Source of the DNA: Pseudomonas sp. 102515
GTDB lineage: Bacteria; Pseudomonadota; Gammaproteobacteria; Pseudomonadales; Pseudomonadaceae
Reading direction: 5' to 3'
Assembly (NCBI RefSeq): GCF_031085165.1
Contig: NZ_JAVHTY010000001.1
Location: forward strand, 1,364,001-1,428,000
Length of the DNA: 64,000 nucleotides
Under the pieces are notes generated by a model, which did not search any database, was not told the DNA's origin, and saw nothing but the letters and a program-made list of their open reading frames with translations. Positions 54,065 through 62,108 of the stretch are shown piece after piece. The translations under genes were made by a program, and so were the position numbers. The stretch's first letter is position 1. Every line of letters starts with the position of its first letter.

Positions 54065-54679
54065 CTAGCGCATCTCACGCTCGGTGACCGAAAGGCTGGA
54101 TCGGAAACTGTCGCGCGCGAACATGCGATCCATGTAGTCCTGCAGCGGCTTGGCGGCCCGGGGCAGTTCGATGCCCAGGCGCGGCAGTCGCCACAGGAGG
54201 GGGAGCAGGCAACAGTCCACCAGGGAAAAGTCGTCGCTCAAGAAAAAGGGTTTTTCCGCGAAGATCGGCGCCACGCCGGTCAGGCTCTCGCGCAATTCCT
54301 TGCGCACGGCGGCGAGGTCGGCGCCCGGCGCCGCCTGCAGGATGGCGTCCACCAGGGTGCACCAGTCGCGCCCGATGCGGTGCATCAGCAGCCGCGACTG
54401 GCCGCGGGTGACCGGATAGGCCGGCAACAGCGGCGGATGCGGATAGCGTTCCTCGAGGTACTCCATGAGCACCTCCGTGCCATAGAGCACCAGGTCGCGA
54501 TCCATCAGCGTCGGCACGGTGCCATAGGGATTGTGCTCGGCCAGCTGCCGCGGGCATTCCCCTCGGCGCACGGCGATCAGCTCGCACTCGACGTTCTTTT
54601 CCGCCAGGATCAGACGGATCCGGTGGCTGTAGTGATCCTCGGGATCATGGAAACAGGTCAGGCGGGTTATGGCGCCCAT
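54065..54679 (-). CDS. sspA: Stringent starvation protein A
   Basis: The 204 aa GST-fold protein has [28 protein letters not shown] and [38 protein letters not shown]. The start at 54677-54679 follows GGAGGG. It binds RNA polymerase and alters sigma use under starvation and acid stress. It lacks the usual petC-sspA close spacing: a 272-bp gap with a repeat separates it from petC. Confidence 0.95.
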   Translation of the reverse strand: MGAITRLTCFHDPEDHYSHRIRLILAEKNVECELIAVRRGECPRQLAEHNPYGTVPTLMDRDLVLYGTEVLMEYLEERYPHPPLLPAYPVTRGQSRLLMHRIGRDWCTLVDAILQAAPGADLAAVRKELRESLTGVAPIFAEKPFFLSDDFSLVDCCLLPLLWRLPRLGIELPRAAKPLQDYMDRMFARDSFRSSLSVTEREMR

Positions 54680-54748
54680 GGGTCCCTCCCCCGTCGGGGG
54701 CGAAGCTGCAAAGGCGGGATTATCTCGCACCTTGCGGCCCGAGACCTA

Positions 54749-54840
54749 GGCTTTGTCCGAAAACTGCCTGCGCATCGGTGATGCTGCGTTAAAAATGGAC
54801 TCGGAATGCTCATTTACCACTCGTAGACTCCGCTTCCCGC
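54749..54840. repeat. Family E intergenic repeat, reverse copy
   Basis: The reverse complement shares GGTAAATGAGCATTCCGA (54818-54801) and flanking GGAAGC...GAGT-TACGAG and GACGCGCAGG-like ends with 61981-62106. The remainder of the gap to 54951 is GC-rich unique sequence with no ORF I trust. Confidence 0.75.
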
Positions 54841-54951
54841 CGCTTTGATTCGCTGGCGCTCACCCTTCGGACCAGCCGTTGGCCGTTACTCCCGTTGGTC
54901 GTTGCGCCTTGCCTCACCTTCGCTCGGCGACTTTTCAGACGAGCCGTCTCC

Positions 54952-55617
54952 TCATTGCTCACTGTCGGGCAATCGCCGCCAGAATTCACGCTTGAGCCAG
55001 AAGGCCAGGACGGCGAACAGCACCAGATAGCCCAGCACCCAGGGCGCGAGCCGCCAGGCCAGGCTGCGCTCGGGCGCGGCGGAATAACCGAGGTAGGCGA
55101 CCAGATCGTCGACGGTACGGGCGAACTGCTCGGGAGTCTGGGCGCCACTGCCCGGCTCCAGGCGCAGCACGCAGCGTCCCGCGCTGCAGTCGCGCAGCTG
55201 GCGACCGCGCAGGGCGGCCAGGACGTCGGGCATGCGGGTGCCGGGCGCCGCGAGGTTGTCGACCCCGAGCGGCCGCCCGGGCGCCAGGTAGAACTCCTGC
55301 AGGAAGGCGCGCAGCCAGGCCTCGCCACGCACCGCGGCGATCAGGGTGAGGTCCGGCGGCATGCTGCCGAAGGCGCGGCGGGCATCCTCGGGCTTGAGCA
55401 GCCCGAGCATGGGCGCACTGGCGGTGCGCCCGGGCGCCCAGCTGGCGAGGTCCAGGTGAAGATCGGCGGCGACGCGATCGAAGCGCTGGTACTCCTGGCC
55501 ATGGCAGGCCAGGCAATAGCGACCGAAGGTGATGGCGCCCGCCCGGGGATCGCCTTCGGCGCCGCTGGCCAGACCACTGCACAGCAGCAGCATGCCCAAT
55601 AGCAGATAGCGACTCAT
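54952..55617 (-). CDS. petC: Cytochrome c1 subunit of the bc1 complex
   Basis: The 221 aa protein has a signal peptide (LLLGMLLLCSGLASGA), the haem site CLACH (about residue 35), the Met ligand in GTRMPDVLAALRG, and a C-terminal membrane anchor (WVLGYLVLFAVLAFWLKREFW). Usual Pseudomonas c1 is about 260 aa. Shortening is in the middle (around ASWAPGRTASAPMLG, and after LRGRQLRDC). It overlaps petB by 4 bp. Identity is secure, and divergence is marked. Confidence 0.92.
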   Translation of the reverse strand: MSRYLLLGMLLLCSGLASGAEGDPRAGAITFGRYCLACHGQEYQRFDRVAADLHLDLASWAPGRTASAPMLGLLKPEDARRAFGSMPPDLTLIAAVRGEAWLRAFLQEFYLAPGRPLGVDNLAAPGTRMPDVLAALRGRQLRDCSAGRCVLRLEPGSGAQTPEQFARTVDDLVAYLGYSAAPERSLAWRLAPWVLGYLVLFAVLAFWLKREFWRRLPDSEQ

Positions 55618-56807
55618 GGGCGGGGCTCCGGCAGCCGGCGCAGGGGACCCAGGCGACTGTACCAGGGCATGCCCAGCAGGCTGATGAAATAGACACCCGC
55701 GGCCAGGCGCGCCAGCCACAGGCGCCCATCGGTCAGCGCGACCACGCCTAGAACGCCCAGGGCGACAAAGGCCAGACAGGCCAGGTACAGGCCCAGCCGC
55801 GCCGGCCAGGCCTTGTGGCGGATCGAGCGGACCGCGCTACGATCCAGCCAGGGCAGCACGAACAGCAGGGCGATGGCCAGGGCCGCCAGGCCGAGACCGC
55901 CGGCCTTGCTCGGCACCGCCCGCAGCAGCGCATAGAAGGGGGCCAGGTACCACGGCGGCGCGATGTGCGCGGGGGTCACCAGTGGATCGGCCGGCTGCTG
56001 GTTGGCCGGTTCCAGCACCAGCCCGCCCAGGTCCGGCGCCAGCAGTACCACGGCGAGAAAGACCAGCAGGAAGACCGCCAGGCCGCAGAGGTCCTTGAGC
56101 GTCAGATAGGGGTGGAAAGGCACCCCGGCGGCACCGCTGACATCACGGTCGTCACCCTCGGGATTGTTCGAGCCGGTCTGGCGCAGGGCGCCGACGTGCA
56201 GGGTCACCAGCGTGAGGATCAGCAGTGGCAGCCCCACCACATGCAGGGCCTGGAAGCGCCGCAGGGTGGCGTCGGACAGCACCACCCCGCCGCGCAGCAG
56301 GTCGGCCACGGTCGGGCCTATCGCCGGCAGTGCCTCGACCGCGCTCAGGGACACCTGGGCGCCCCAGTAGGAGAGCTGGCCCCAGGGCAGCAGATAGCCG
56401 AAGAAGGCCTGGGCCAGGAGGAGCAGGTAGAGCAGCACGCCAAAGCTCCAGACCAACTCCCGCGGCGCGCGATAGGAACCATAGAGCAGGCCGCGCAGCA
56501 TATGCAGGTAGAGGCAGACGAACAGCGCCGAGGCGCCCACCGCGTGCAGATAGCGGATCAGCCAGCCGAAGGGCACCTCGCGCATGAACAGCTGGACCGA
56601 GGCGAAGGCACCCTTCACGGTGGGTTCATAGCCGAACAGCAGCCAGAGACCGGTCAGCACCTGCAGCGCCAGGATGAAGAGCAACAGGGAGCCGAACAGG
56701 TAGAAGACGTTGAGATTGCGCGGCACCCGGTAGTCGCTGAGGTGCCGCCGCCAGAAGGCGCCCAGGGGCAGCCGTCGTTCCAGCCAGCCGGGTTCCCTGT
56801 CCTTCAT
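55614..56807 (-). CDS. petB: Cytochrome b subunit of the bc1 complex
   Basis: The 397 aa protein has eight membrane helices. The haem His pairs are in RYLHAVGASALFVCLYLHMLRG and RFQALHVVGLPLLILTLVTLHV; the Qo-site motif appears as PPWY (normally PEWY, Glu replaced by Pro) in TPAHIAPPWYLAPFY, an oddity worth checking, though Pseudomonas cytochrome b often has PVWY here. It overlaps petA and petC by ATGA. It is part of proton-pumping quinol to cytochrome c electron transfer. Confidence 0.93.
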   Translation of the reverse strand: MKDREPGWLERRLPLGAFWRRHLSDYRVPRNLNVFYLFGSLLLFILALQVLTGLWLLFGYEPTVKGAFASVQLFMREVPFGWLIRYLHAVGASALFVCLYLHMLRGLLYGSYRAPRELVWSFGVLLYLLLLAQAFFGYLLPWGQLSYWGAQVSLSAVEALPAIGPTVADLLRGGVVLSDATLRRFQALHVVGLPLLILTLVTLHVGALRQTGSNNPEGDDRDVSGAAGVPFHPYLTLKDLCGLAVFLLVFLAVVLLAPDLGGLVLEPANQQPADPLVTPAHIAPPWYLAPFYALLRAVPSKAGGLGLAALAIALLFVLPWLDRSAVRSIRHKAWPARLGLYLACLAFVALGVLGVVALTDGRLWLARLAAGVYFISLLGMPWYSRLGPLRRLPEPRP

Positions 56808-57382
56808 GCCGCGCCCTCCCCGTCGCTGCCGATCACCAGCAGGTTGTCGCCACGGAAATGATGGGGCGGCACGGCCAGATTCAGCGGCGCCGGCTGGTCG
56901 CGATAGACCCGGCCAGCCAGATCGAACCGGGAGCCATGGCAGGGACAGAGATAACCGCCGTCCCGGTCCGCCACGCCTGGCGCCAGGGAGGGAATGCAGC
57001 CCAGGTGGGTGCAGAGGGCGGTGACGACGAAGATGTCCGACCGCCGCGATCTCAGGCGCGGATCCACATAGGGTGGCTGGCTGGATTCCCGGGAATCCGG
57101 ATCGGCGAGTCCGGCCTGATCGGCCAGCAGACGGGCCTGGTCCGCCGTGCTGCGGCGCAGGACACAGACCGGCTGGCCGCGCCACTGCACCGTGAGTTGC
57201 TCGCCGTCGCGCAAGGCCTGGAGATCCACCTCGACCGGCGCCGCCGCCACTTCCGCCGAACGGCCGGGCCGCAGGGCGCAGACGAAGGGCACGCTACCCG
57301 CCACCAGCCCCAGGCCGCCGACGGCGGAGGTGGTGGCGATCAGCAGGCGGCGGCGTTGGGCATCGGGAGCGTCGTCGGTCAC
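56804..57382 (-). CDS. petA: Rieske [2Fe-2S] subunit of the bc1 complex
   Basis: The 192 aa protein has an N-terminal twin-arginine-like RRRLLIATTSAVGGLGLV anchor and the Rieske ligands in CTHLGC and CPCHGS. The loop between them is shorter than in typical Pseudomonas PetA. Start codon GTG at 57380-57382 overlaps the murB TGA (GTGA), tying respiratory genes to a wall-synthesis gene. Confidence 0.94.
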   Translation of the reverse strand: MTDDAPDAQRRRLLIATTSAVGGLGLVAGSVPFVCALRPGRSAEVAAAPVEVDLQALRDGEQLTVQWRGQPVCVLRRSTADQARLLADQAGLADPDSRESSQPPYVDPRLRSRRSDIFVVTALCTHLGCIPSLAPGVADRDGGYLCPCHGSRFDLAGRVYRDQPAPLNLAVPPHHFRGDNLLVIGSDGEGAA

Positions 57383-58401
57383 GTCAGGCTTCCCGGCTCC
57401 ATCTCCAGCGTCACGCCGAAGCGCTCGCGCACCGAGGCGCGGATGCGCTCGGCCAGGGCCAGGACGTCGCGACTGCGGGCGCCGCCGAAGTTGACCAGCA
57501 CCAGCGCCTGGGCGGCATGCACCCCCACGGCGCCGTCGCGATGCCCGCGCCAGCCGGCCTGGTCGATCAGCCAGCCGGCGGCCAGCTTGACGCTGCCATC
57601 GGCCTGCGGATAGGTCGCCAGGCTCGGGTAGCGCTCATGCAATGCCGCGGCTTCGCCGGCGGTGACCACCGGATTCTTGAAGAAGCTGCCGGCATTGCCC
57701 AGCACCGCCGGGTCGGGCAGTTTGCGCTGGCGAATGCCGCAGATGGCCGCGCTGACGGCTTCGGGCGTGGGCTGCATGACGCCCGCCTCGGCCAGGGCCT
57801 GGCGCACCGGACCGTAGTCCAGCACCAGCTGCGGCTGACGACTGAGCCGGAAGCGTACCCGCAGCACGATCCAGCGCCCGGCCTCGGCCTTGAAGCGACT
57901 CTCGCGGTAGGCGAAGGCGCAGTCGGCTGGGGTGAGGTCGTGGAGTTCGCCGCTATGGCGATCGAGCGCTGTCACCCCGGCGCATCTGTCCTTCAGCTCG
58001 ACGCCATAGGCGCCGATGTTCTGGATCGGCGAAGCCCCCACGGTGCCCGGGATCAGGCTGAGATTCTCCAGGCCGTACCAGCCGTTGGCCAGGGTCGCCA
58101 TGACGAAGGGATGCCAGGGCTCGCCGGCTTCGGCTTCCACCAGCAGGGCATCGCCCTCCTCCGCCAGCAGGCGGATACCGCGGGACGTCAGCCGCAGCAC
58201 CAGGCCCTCGACCCGCTCGGGCAGGACCAGATTGCTGCCACCGCCCAGCACCCGTAGCGGTACGCCGAGTTGCCGCGCCAAGGCCAGGGCCTCGCGGACC
58301 TCGGCATCGCTCGCGGCTTCCAGATAGCGGTCGGCTTCTGCCACCAGGCCGAAGGTGTTGAGCCCCTGCAGCGGGACCTGCTGTTGCAGCTCAGCGACCA
58401 T
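57379..58401 (-). CDS. murB: UDP-N-acetylenolpyruvoylglucosamine reductase
   Basis: The 340 aa flavoenzyme has the FAD motifs VLGGGSNLVLPERV and GLENLSLIPGTVGASPIQNIGAYG, the catalytic Ser region LGNAGSFFKNPVV, and the C-terminal HAAQALVLVNFGGA. Long (type I) MurB as in E. coli. It makes UDP-MurNAc. The start at 58399-58401 overlaps ptpA by 11 bp. Confidence 0.96.
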   Translation of the reverse strand: MVAELQQQVPLQGLNTFGLVAEADRYLEAASDAEVREALALARQLGVPLRVLGGGSNLVLPERVEGLVLRLTSRGIRLLAEEGDALLVEAEAGEPWHPFVMATLANGWYGLENLSLIPGTVGASPIQNIGAYGVELKDRCAGVTALDRHSGELHDLTPADCAFAYRESRFKAEAGRWIVLRVRFRLSRQPQLVLDYGPVRQALAEAGVMQPTPEAVSAAICGIRQRKLPDPAVLGNAGSFFKNPVVTAGEAAALHERYPSLATYPQADGSVKLAAGWLIDQAGWRGHRDGAVGVHAAQALVLVNFGGARSRDVLALAERIRASVRERFGVTLEMEPGSLT

Positions 58402-58864
58402 GACGGGCAGCCACTTCGGCGACCAGGCCGTCGCAGGCGCCTTCCAGCAGGTCGAGGACCCGCTCGAAGCCGGCTGCACCGCCGTAATAGGGATCGGGTA
58501 CTTCGTCCACCGCCAGGCCCTGGCGCGCCAGGAAGAGTTCGGGCACCGCGCCCCCATCCGGGCGCAGCTGCTCCAGCCAGGCGAGGTTGTCCTGGTCCAT
58601 GGCCAGGATCAGGTCGAAGCGCTGGAAATCGTCCTTGGCTACCTGGCGCGCGCGCAGGTCGCCGATGGCATAGCCGCGACCCGCAGCGGCCTGGATGGCA
58701 CGGGAATCCGGTGCCTTGCCGACATGCCAGTCACCGGTACCGGCCGAGTCCAGCTGCACCCCCTCGGCCAGACCGGCGGCGTCCAGCTTGGCCCTGAGGA
58801 TGCCTTCGGCGGTGGGCGAGCGGCAGATGTTGCCCATGCAGACGAACAGGATGCGCAGGGTCAT
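58391..58864 (-). CDS. Low-molecular-weight protein tyrosine phosphatase
   Basis: The 157 aa protein starts LRILFVCMGNICRSPTAEG, the CX5R P-loop, and has the general-acid Asp in VPDPYYGGAAG. Partner kinase unknown; such enzymes often regulate polysaccharide export. It lies between kdsB and murB, as in Pseudomonas. Confidence 0.95.
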   Translation of the reverse strand: MTLRILFVCMGNICRSPTAEGILRAKLDAAGLAEGVQLDSAGTGDWHVGKAPDSRAIQAAAGRGYAIGDLRARQVAKDDFQRFDLILAMDQDNLAWLEQLRPDGGAVPELFLARQGLAVDEVPDPYYGGAAGFERVLDLLEGACDGLVAEVAARHGR

Positions 58865-59629
58865 CTAGGCTCCCAGCAGGCGTCTGACGCGCTCGAGGTC
58901 TTCCAGGGTATCCACGCCGGCCTGGGGCGCTTCCAGGGCATCGGCGACATGGATACGGACGCCGTGCCAGAGGGCACGCAGCTGCTCCAGGGCTTCGATC
59001 TCTTCCAGGGCGCAGGGACCCCAGCTGACGAAGTCGGCGAGGAAGCCGGCGCGGTAGGCATAGATGCCGATATGGCGGCGGTAGGGAAAACCCTGGGGCA
59101 GCTGCGCGCGATTAGCGGCGAAGGCATTGCGGGCCCAGGGCAACGGCGCCCGACTGAAGGTCAGCGCCAGGCCGTTCAGGTCGGTGCTCACCTTGACCAC
59201 ATTGGGATTGAACAGGCTGTCGACGTCCCCGATCGGCTCGGCCAGGGTGGCCACGCCGGCTTCGGGATGGGCGGCGAGATTGCCGGCCACCTGGTCGATC
59301 ACGGCCGGCGGAATCAGCGGCTCGTCGCCCTGGACGTTGACCACCAGGGCGTCATCGGCGAGGCCGAGCAGTTCGGCCACCTCGGCCAGGCGATCGGTGC
59401 CCGAGGCATGGTCGGCGCGGGTCAGCAGGACCCGGGCGCCAAAGCCCTCGCAGGCACGCAGGATGTCGTCGTGGTCGGTCGCCACCACCACCTGCTCGGC
59501 GCCACTGCGGCTGGCCTGCTCCCAGACGTGCTGGATCATCGGCTTGCCAGCGACGTCGAGCAGCGGCTTGTTGGGCAGCCGGGTACTGGCCAGTCGCGCC
59601 GGGATGACGACGGTGAAAGCGGTGCTCAT
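58865..59629 (-). CDS. kdsB: CMP-KDO synthetase (3-deoxy-manno-octulosonate cytidylyltransferase)
   Basis: The 254 aa nucleotidyltransferase starts [27 protein letters not shown] and has [13 protein letters not shown] and [13 protein letters not shown]. It activates KDO for lipid A core assembly. The start at 59627-59629 overlaps the UPF0434 gene (ATGA). Confidence 0.96.
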   Translation of the reverse strand: MSTAFTVVIPARLASTRLPNKPLLDVAGKPMIQHVWEQASRSGAEQVVVATDHDDILRACEGFGARVLLTRADHASGTDRLAEVAELLGLADDALVVNVQGDEPLIPPAVIDQVAGNLAAHPEAGVATLAEPIGDVDSLFNPNVVKVSTDLNGLALTFSRAPLPWARNAFAANRAQLPQGFPYRRHIGIYAYRAGFLADFVSWGPCALEEIEALEQLRALWHGVRIHVADALEAPQAGVDTLEDLERVRRLLGA

Positions 59630-59811
59630 TTGTCCAGACGCTCGTCCGTGGTGATGATGCGCGCCTCGCTTTCCAGCATCACCGGGATGCCGTCGCGAAT
59701 CGGGAAGGCCAGGCCGGCGGCCTTGCTGATGAGTTCGGTCTTGTCGTCGCTCAGGATCAGCGGGCTCTTGGTCAGGGGGCAGGCGAGGATGTCCAGCAGC
59801 TTGAGATCCAT
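59626..59811 (-). CDS. UPF0434/Trm112-like small protein
   Basis: The 61 aa product [29 protein letters not shown]...[11 protein letters not shown] is a complete YcaR/UPF0434 protein, with CPxxxxPL in place of a full zinc ribbon. Function unknown. It is embedded between lpxK and kdsB with tight overlaps, so coexpressed with lipid A genes. Confidence 0.9.
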   Translation of the reverse strand: MDLKLLDILACPLTKSPLILSDDKTELISKAAGLAFPIRDGIPVMLESEARIITTDERLDK

Positions 59812-59825
59812 GGGCAGAGGTTCCG

Positions 59826-60833
59826 TCAGTGAGAATGTTCGGGCAGGAGCCGGTCGAGACGCCCATCCAGCCAGCCGACGAAGGCGGCCGAGGGCTGGGC
59901 GTCCACCGCCAGGTACCACCAGTCGGCAGCGGCGAAGGACCGGCACTTGACCGCGTCCTTCTCGGTCATCACCAGCGGCAGCTCGGGCGTGAAGGCCAGG
60001 TCCGCGACGCTGTAGGTGGCGTGATCGGCGAAGGCATGGGGCAACGGCTGCCAGTGTAGTCCTTCGAGGGTGGCGAAGAAACGCCCGGGGTTGCCGATGC
60101 CGGCCAGGGCATGCAGCCGCTGCCCCGGGGGAAAGAAGTCCAGCGGCCGGGTCTCGCCGCTGCGCAGATTGATCAGCGCGCTGGGCTGCAGGGTCAGGCC
60201 ATAGCCGTCGGCAGGATCGACGGCGGCGCCGTTGTGGATCACGGCGTCCACCTCGGCCAGACGCTCCAGGGGCTCGCGCAGCGGCCCGGCCGGCAGGCAG
60301 CGGCCATTGCCGAAACCCCGTGCCGCGTCGACCATCACCAGCTCCAGGTCGCGGGCCAGGCGATAGTGCTGCAGGCCGTCGTCGCTGAGGATGACATCGA
60401 GGCGCTCTTCGGCGAGCAGACGTTCGACGGCGCGACCGCGGTCGGGATCCGTCACCAGGGCAACGCCGGTGCGCTGCACGATCAGCAGCGGCTCGTCGCC
60501 GGCGACGGCGGCGGGGTCGGTGGCCCGCACCCGCCAGGGCAGACTCGGCGGCGTGGCGCCATAGCCGCGACTGACCACCCCGACCCTCAACCCACGCGTG
60601 CGCAGGTGGCCGATCAGCCAGAGGATCATGGGGGTCTTGCCGGTCCCGCCGACAGTGAGATTGCCCACCACGATGACCGGGACCGGCGCGCGATGGATGC
60701 TGCCCTGCCCCGCCAGGAAGCGCTGGCGCTTGCGCCGGGCAACCTGGCGATAGAGGGCTTCGAGCGGGGTCAGCAGACCCAGCGCCGGATGTCCTGCATA
60801 CCAGGCACGGACCAGGCGTTCGCCCAGGCTCAC
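59826..60833 (-). CDS. lpxK: Tetraacyldisaccharide 4'-kinase
   Basis: The 335 aa P-loop kinase has Walker A in [19 protein letters not shown] and the later [20 protein letters not shown]. It phosphorylates the lipid A disaccharide at the inner membrane. Start is GTG (60831-60833), overlapping the exbD stop as GTGA. Confidence 0.95.
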   Translation of the reverse strand: MSLGERLVRAWYAGHPALGLLTPLEALYRQVARRKRQRFLAGQGSIHRAPVPVIVVGNLTVGGTGKTPMILWLIGHLRTRGLRVGVVSRGYGATPPSLPWRVRATDPAAVAGDEPLLIVQRTGVALVTDPDRGRAVERLLAEERLDVILSDDGLQHYRLARDLELVMVDAARGFGNGRCLPAGPLREPLERLAEVDAVIHNGAAVDPADGYGLTLQPSALINLRSGETRPLDFFPPGQRLHALAGIGNPGRFFATLEGLHWQPLPHAFADHATYSVADLAFTPELPLVMTEKDAVKCRSFAAADWWYLAVDAQPSAAFVGWLDGRLDRLLPEHSH

Positions 60834-61270
60834 GGACGTTTCGCCTGGGCCTCGAGGGTGGTGATGCGCAACTGGCTGAAGCCCAGCTTGCCGGCGGCGT
60901 CCATGGCCATGACCACCGCCTGGTGGGTGGCGCGGCCATCGGCGGTGATCACCAGCGGCAGGCTGTTGTCGCCGCCGGATTCCCGCTGCAGCGCGGTAGT
61001 CAGGCCGGTCAGGTCGTTGCGCGCCAGGGTCTGGCCGTTGAGCGCCATCTGGCCCTCGGCGGTGATGCTGATTTCCAGGGTCTTGGCCTGGTTGGCGGCC
61101 GCCGCGGCGCTGTCGGCCTCGGGCAGTTCGAGCTTCAGCTGGCTGGGCTTGCTGAAGGTCGCGGTCACCACGAAGAACAGCAGCAGGACGAAGATGACGT
61201 CGATGAAGGACGCCAGGTTGATATAGACCTCTTCGCGAGCGGCGCCCCCGGCGCGGCGACGGAATTTCAC
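60830..61270 (-). CDS. exbD: ExbD/TolR-family protein
   Basis: The 146 aa protein has a basic start (KFRRRAGG), one membrane helix with Asp ([19 protein letters not shown]), and a periplasmic domain ([17 protein letters not shown]). With ExbB it uses the proton motive force. Start GTG overlaps exbB stop. Next to lpxK rather than tonB, it may act with LPS transport or a lone TonB system. Confidence 0.93.
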   Translation of the reverse strand: MKFRRRAGGAAREEVYINLASFIDVIFVLLLFFVVTATFSKPSQLKLELPEADSAAAAANQAKTLEISITAEGQMALNGQTLARNDLTGLTTALQRESGGDNSLPLVITADGRATHQAVVMAMDAAGKLGFSQLRITTLEAQAKRP

Positions 61271-61902
61271 GCCGGGGCTCCTTCGCGGACGTCCACCTCG
61301 CGATCGCCGTGGAGGATGTCCACCAGCTTGACCGCTTCCTGCTCCATGCCCACCACCAGCTCATCGACCCGGCGCAGCAGGTAGCGATGGAAGAACACCG
61401 CGGGAATCGCCACCAGCAGGCCAGTGGCGGTGGTGACCAGGGCCTTGGAGATGCCGCCGGCGAGGATGGGCGCATTGGCCATGCCGTCGTTCATGAAGGC
61501 GCTGAAGATGTCGATCATGCCGAACACCGTGCCGAGCAGGCCCATCAGGGGCGCCAGGGCGGCGATGCTGCCGAGGGTGTTGAGATAGCGCTCGAGGTCG
61601 TGCACCACGCGGCTGCCGGCTTCCTCGATGGCTTCCTTCATGATGTCGCGACCATGGCGGGAATTGGCCAGGCCCGCGGCGAGGATGTCGCCCAGGGGAG
61701 ACCCGGCGCGCAATTCGCGCAGCCGCTCGGCATTGAGCTGCTTGTCCTGGATCCAGCGCCAGACCTGCGCGAGCAACGTCGGCGGCGCGACCCGGCTGCG
61801 CCTCAGGGTCCACAGCCGCTCGGCGATGATGGCCGTGGCCAGGATGGAACTGAGAATGATCGGCAGCATCATCCAGCCGCCAGCTTTGACCATTTCGAAC
61901 AC
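61267..61902 (-). CDS. exbB: MotA/TolQ/ExbB proton channel family protein
   Basis: The 211 aa protein has three helices ([64 protein letters not shown]). The start is GTG at 61900-61902 with AGGGGTA upstream; an internal ATG at 61891-61893 would cut 3 residues. It forms the ExbB/D motor with the next gene. Confidence 0.92.
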   Translation of the reverse strand: MFEMVKAGGWMMLPIILSSILATAIIAERLWTLRRSRVAPPTLLAQVWRWIQDKQLNAERLRELRAGSPLGDILAAGLANSRHGRDIMKEAIEEAGSRVVHDLERYLNTLGSIAALAPLMGLLGTVFGMIDIFSAFMNDGMANAPILAGGISKALVTTATGLLVAIPAVFFHRYLLRRVDELVVGMEQEAVKLVDILHGDREVDVREGAPA

Positions 61903-61980
61903 GAGACCGTTACCCCTGCCGCAAAATGCGGCCACTCTAGCACGAACGCCGGAGGGCCTGTTCAAGGGCTCGCGAGCTAG

Positions 61981-62106
61981 AGACAAACAAGGCGAGAATG
62001 GCCGAGGAAGCCGAGTTTACGAGGGGTAAATGAGCATTCCGACCGGGCTGGCGATCCAGGTCTTTTCAACGCCATTTGGCCGACGCGCAGTAGCCTTTGA
62101 ATAGGC
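61981..62106. repeat. Family E intergenic repeat, forward copy
   Basis: About 126 bp filling most of the exbB-comEC gap, with GGTAAATGAGCATTCCGA at 62025-62042 identical to the copy near 54800. Ends with CCTTTGAATAGGC-type sequence against the comEC stop. Confidence 0.75.
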
Positions 62107-62108
62107 TA

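Noticed and set aside
55614-57185. petB as a 523 aa protein starting at 57185
   Set aside because: The first 126 residues are the Rieske gene read in another frame; the ATGA start at 56807 gives the normal cytochrome b length.
59826-61475. lpxK extended to 61475
   Set aside because: The extension reads exbD and exbB out of frame; GTG 60833 overlaps the exbD stop and gives the family length.
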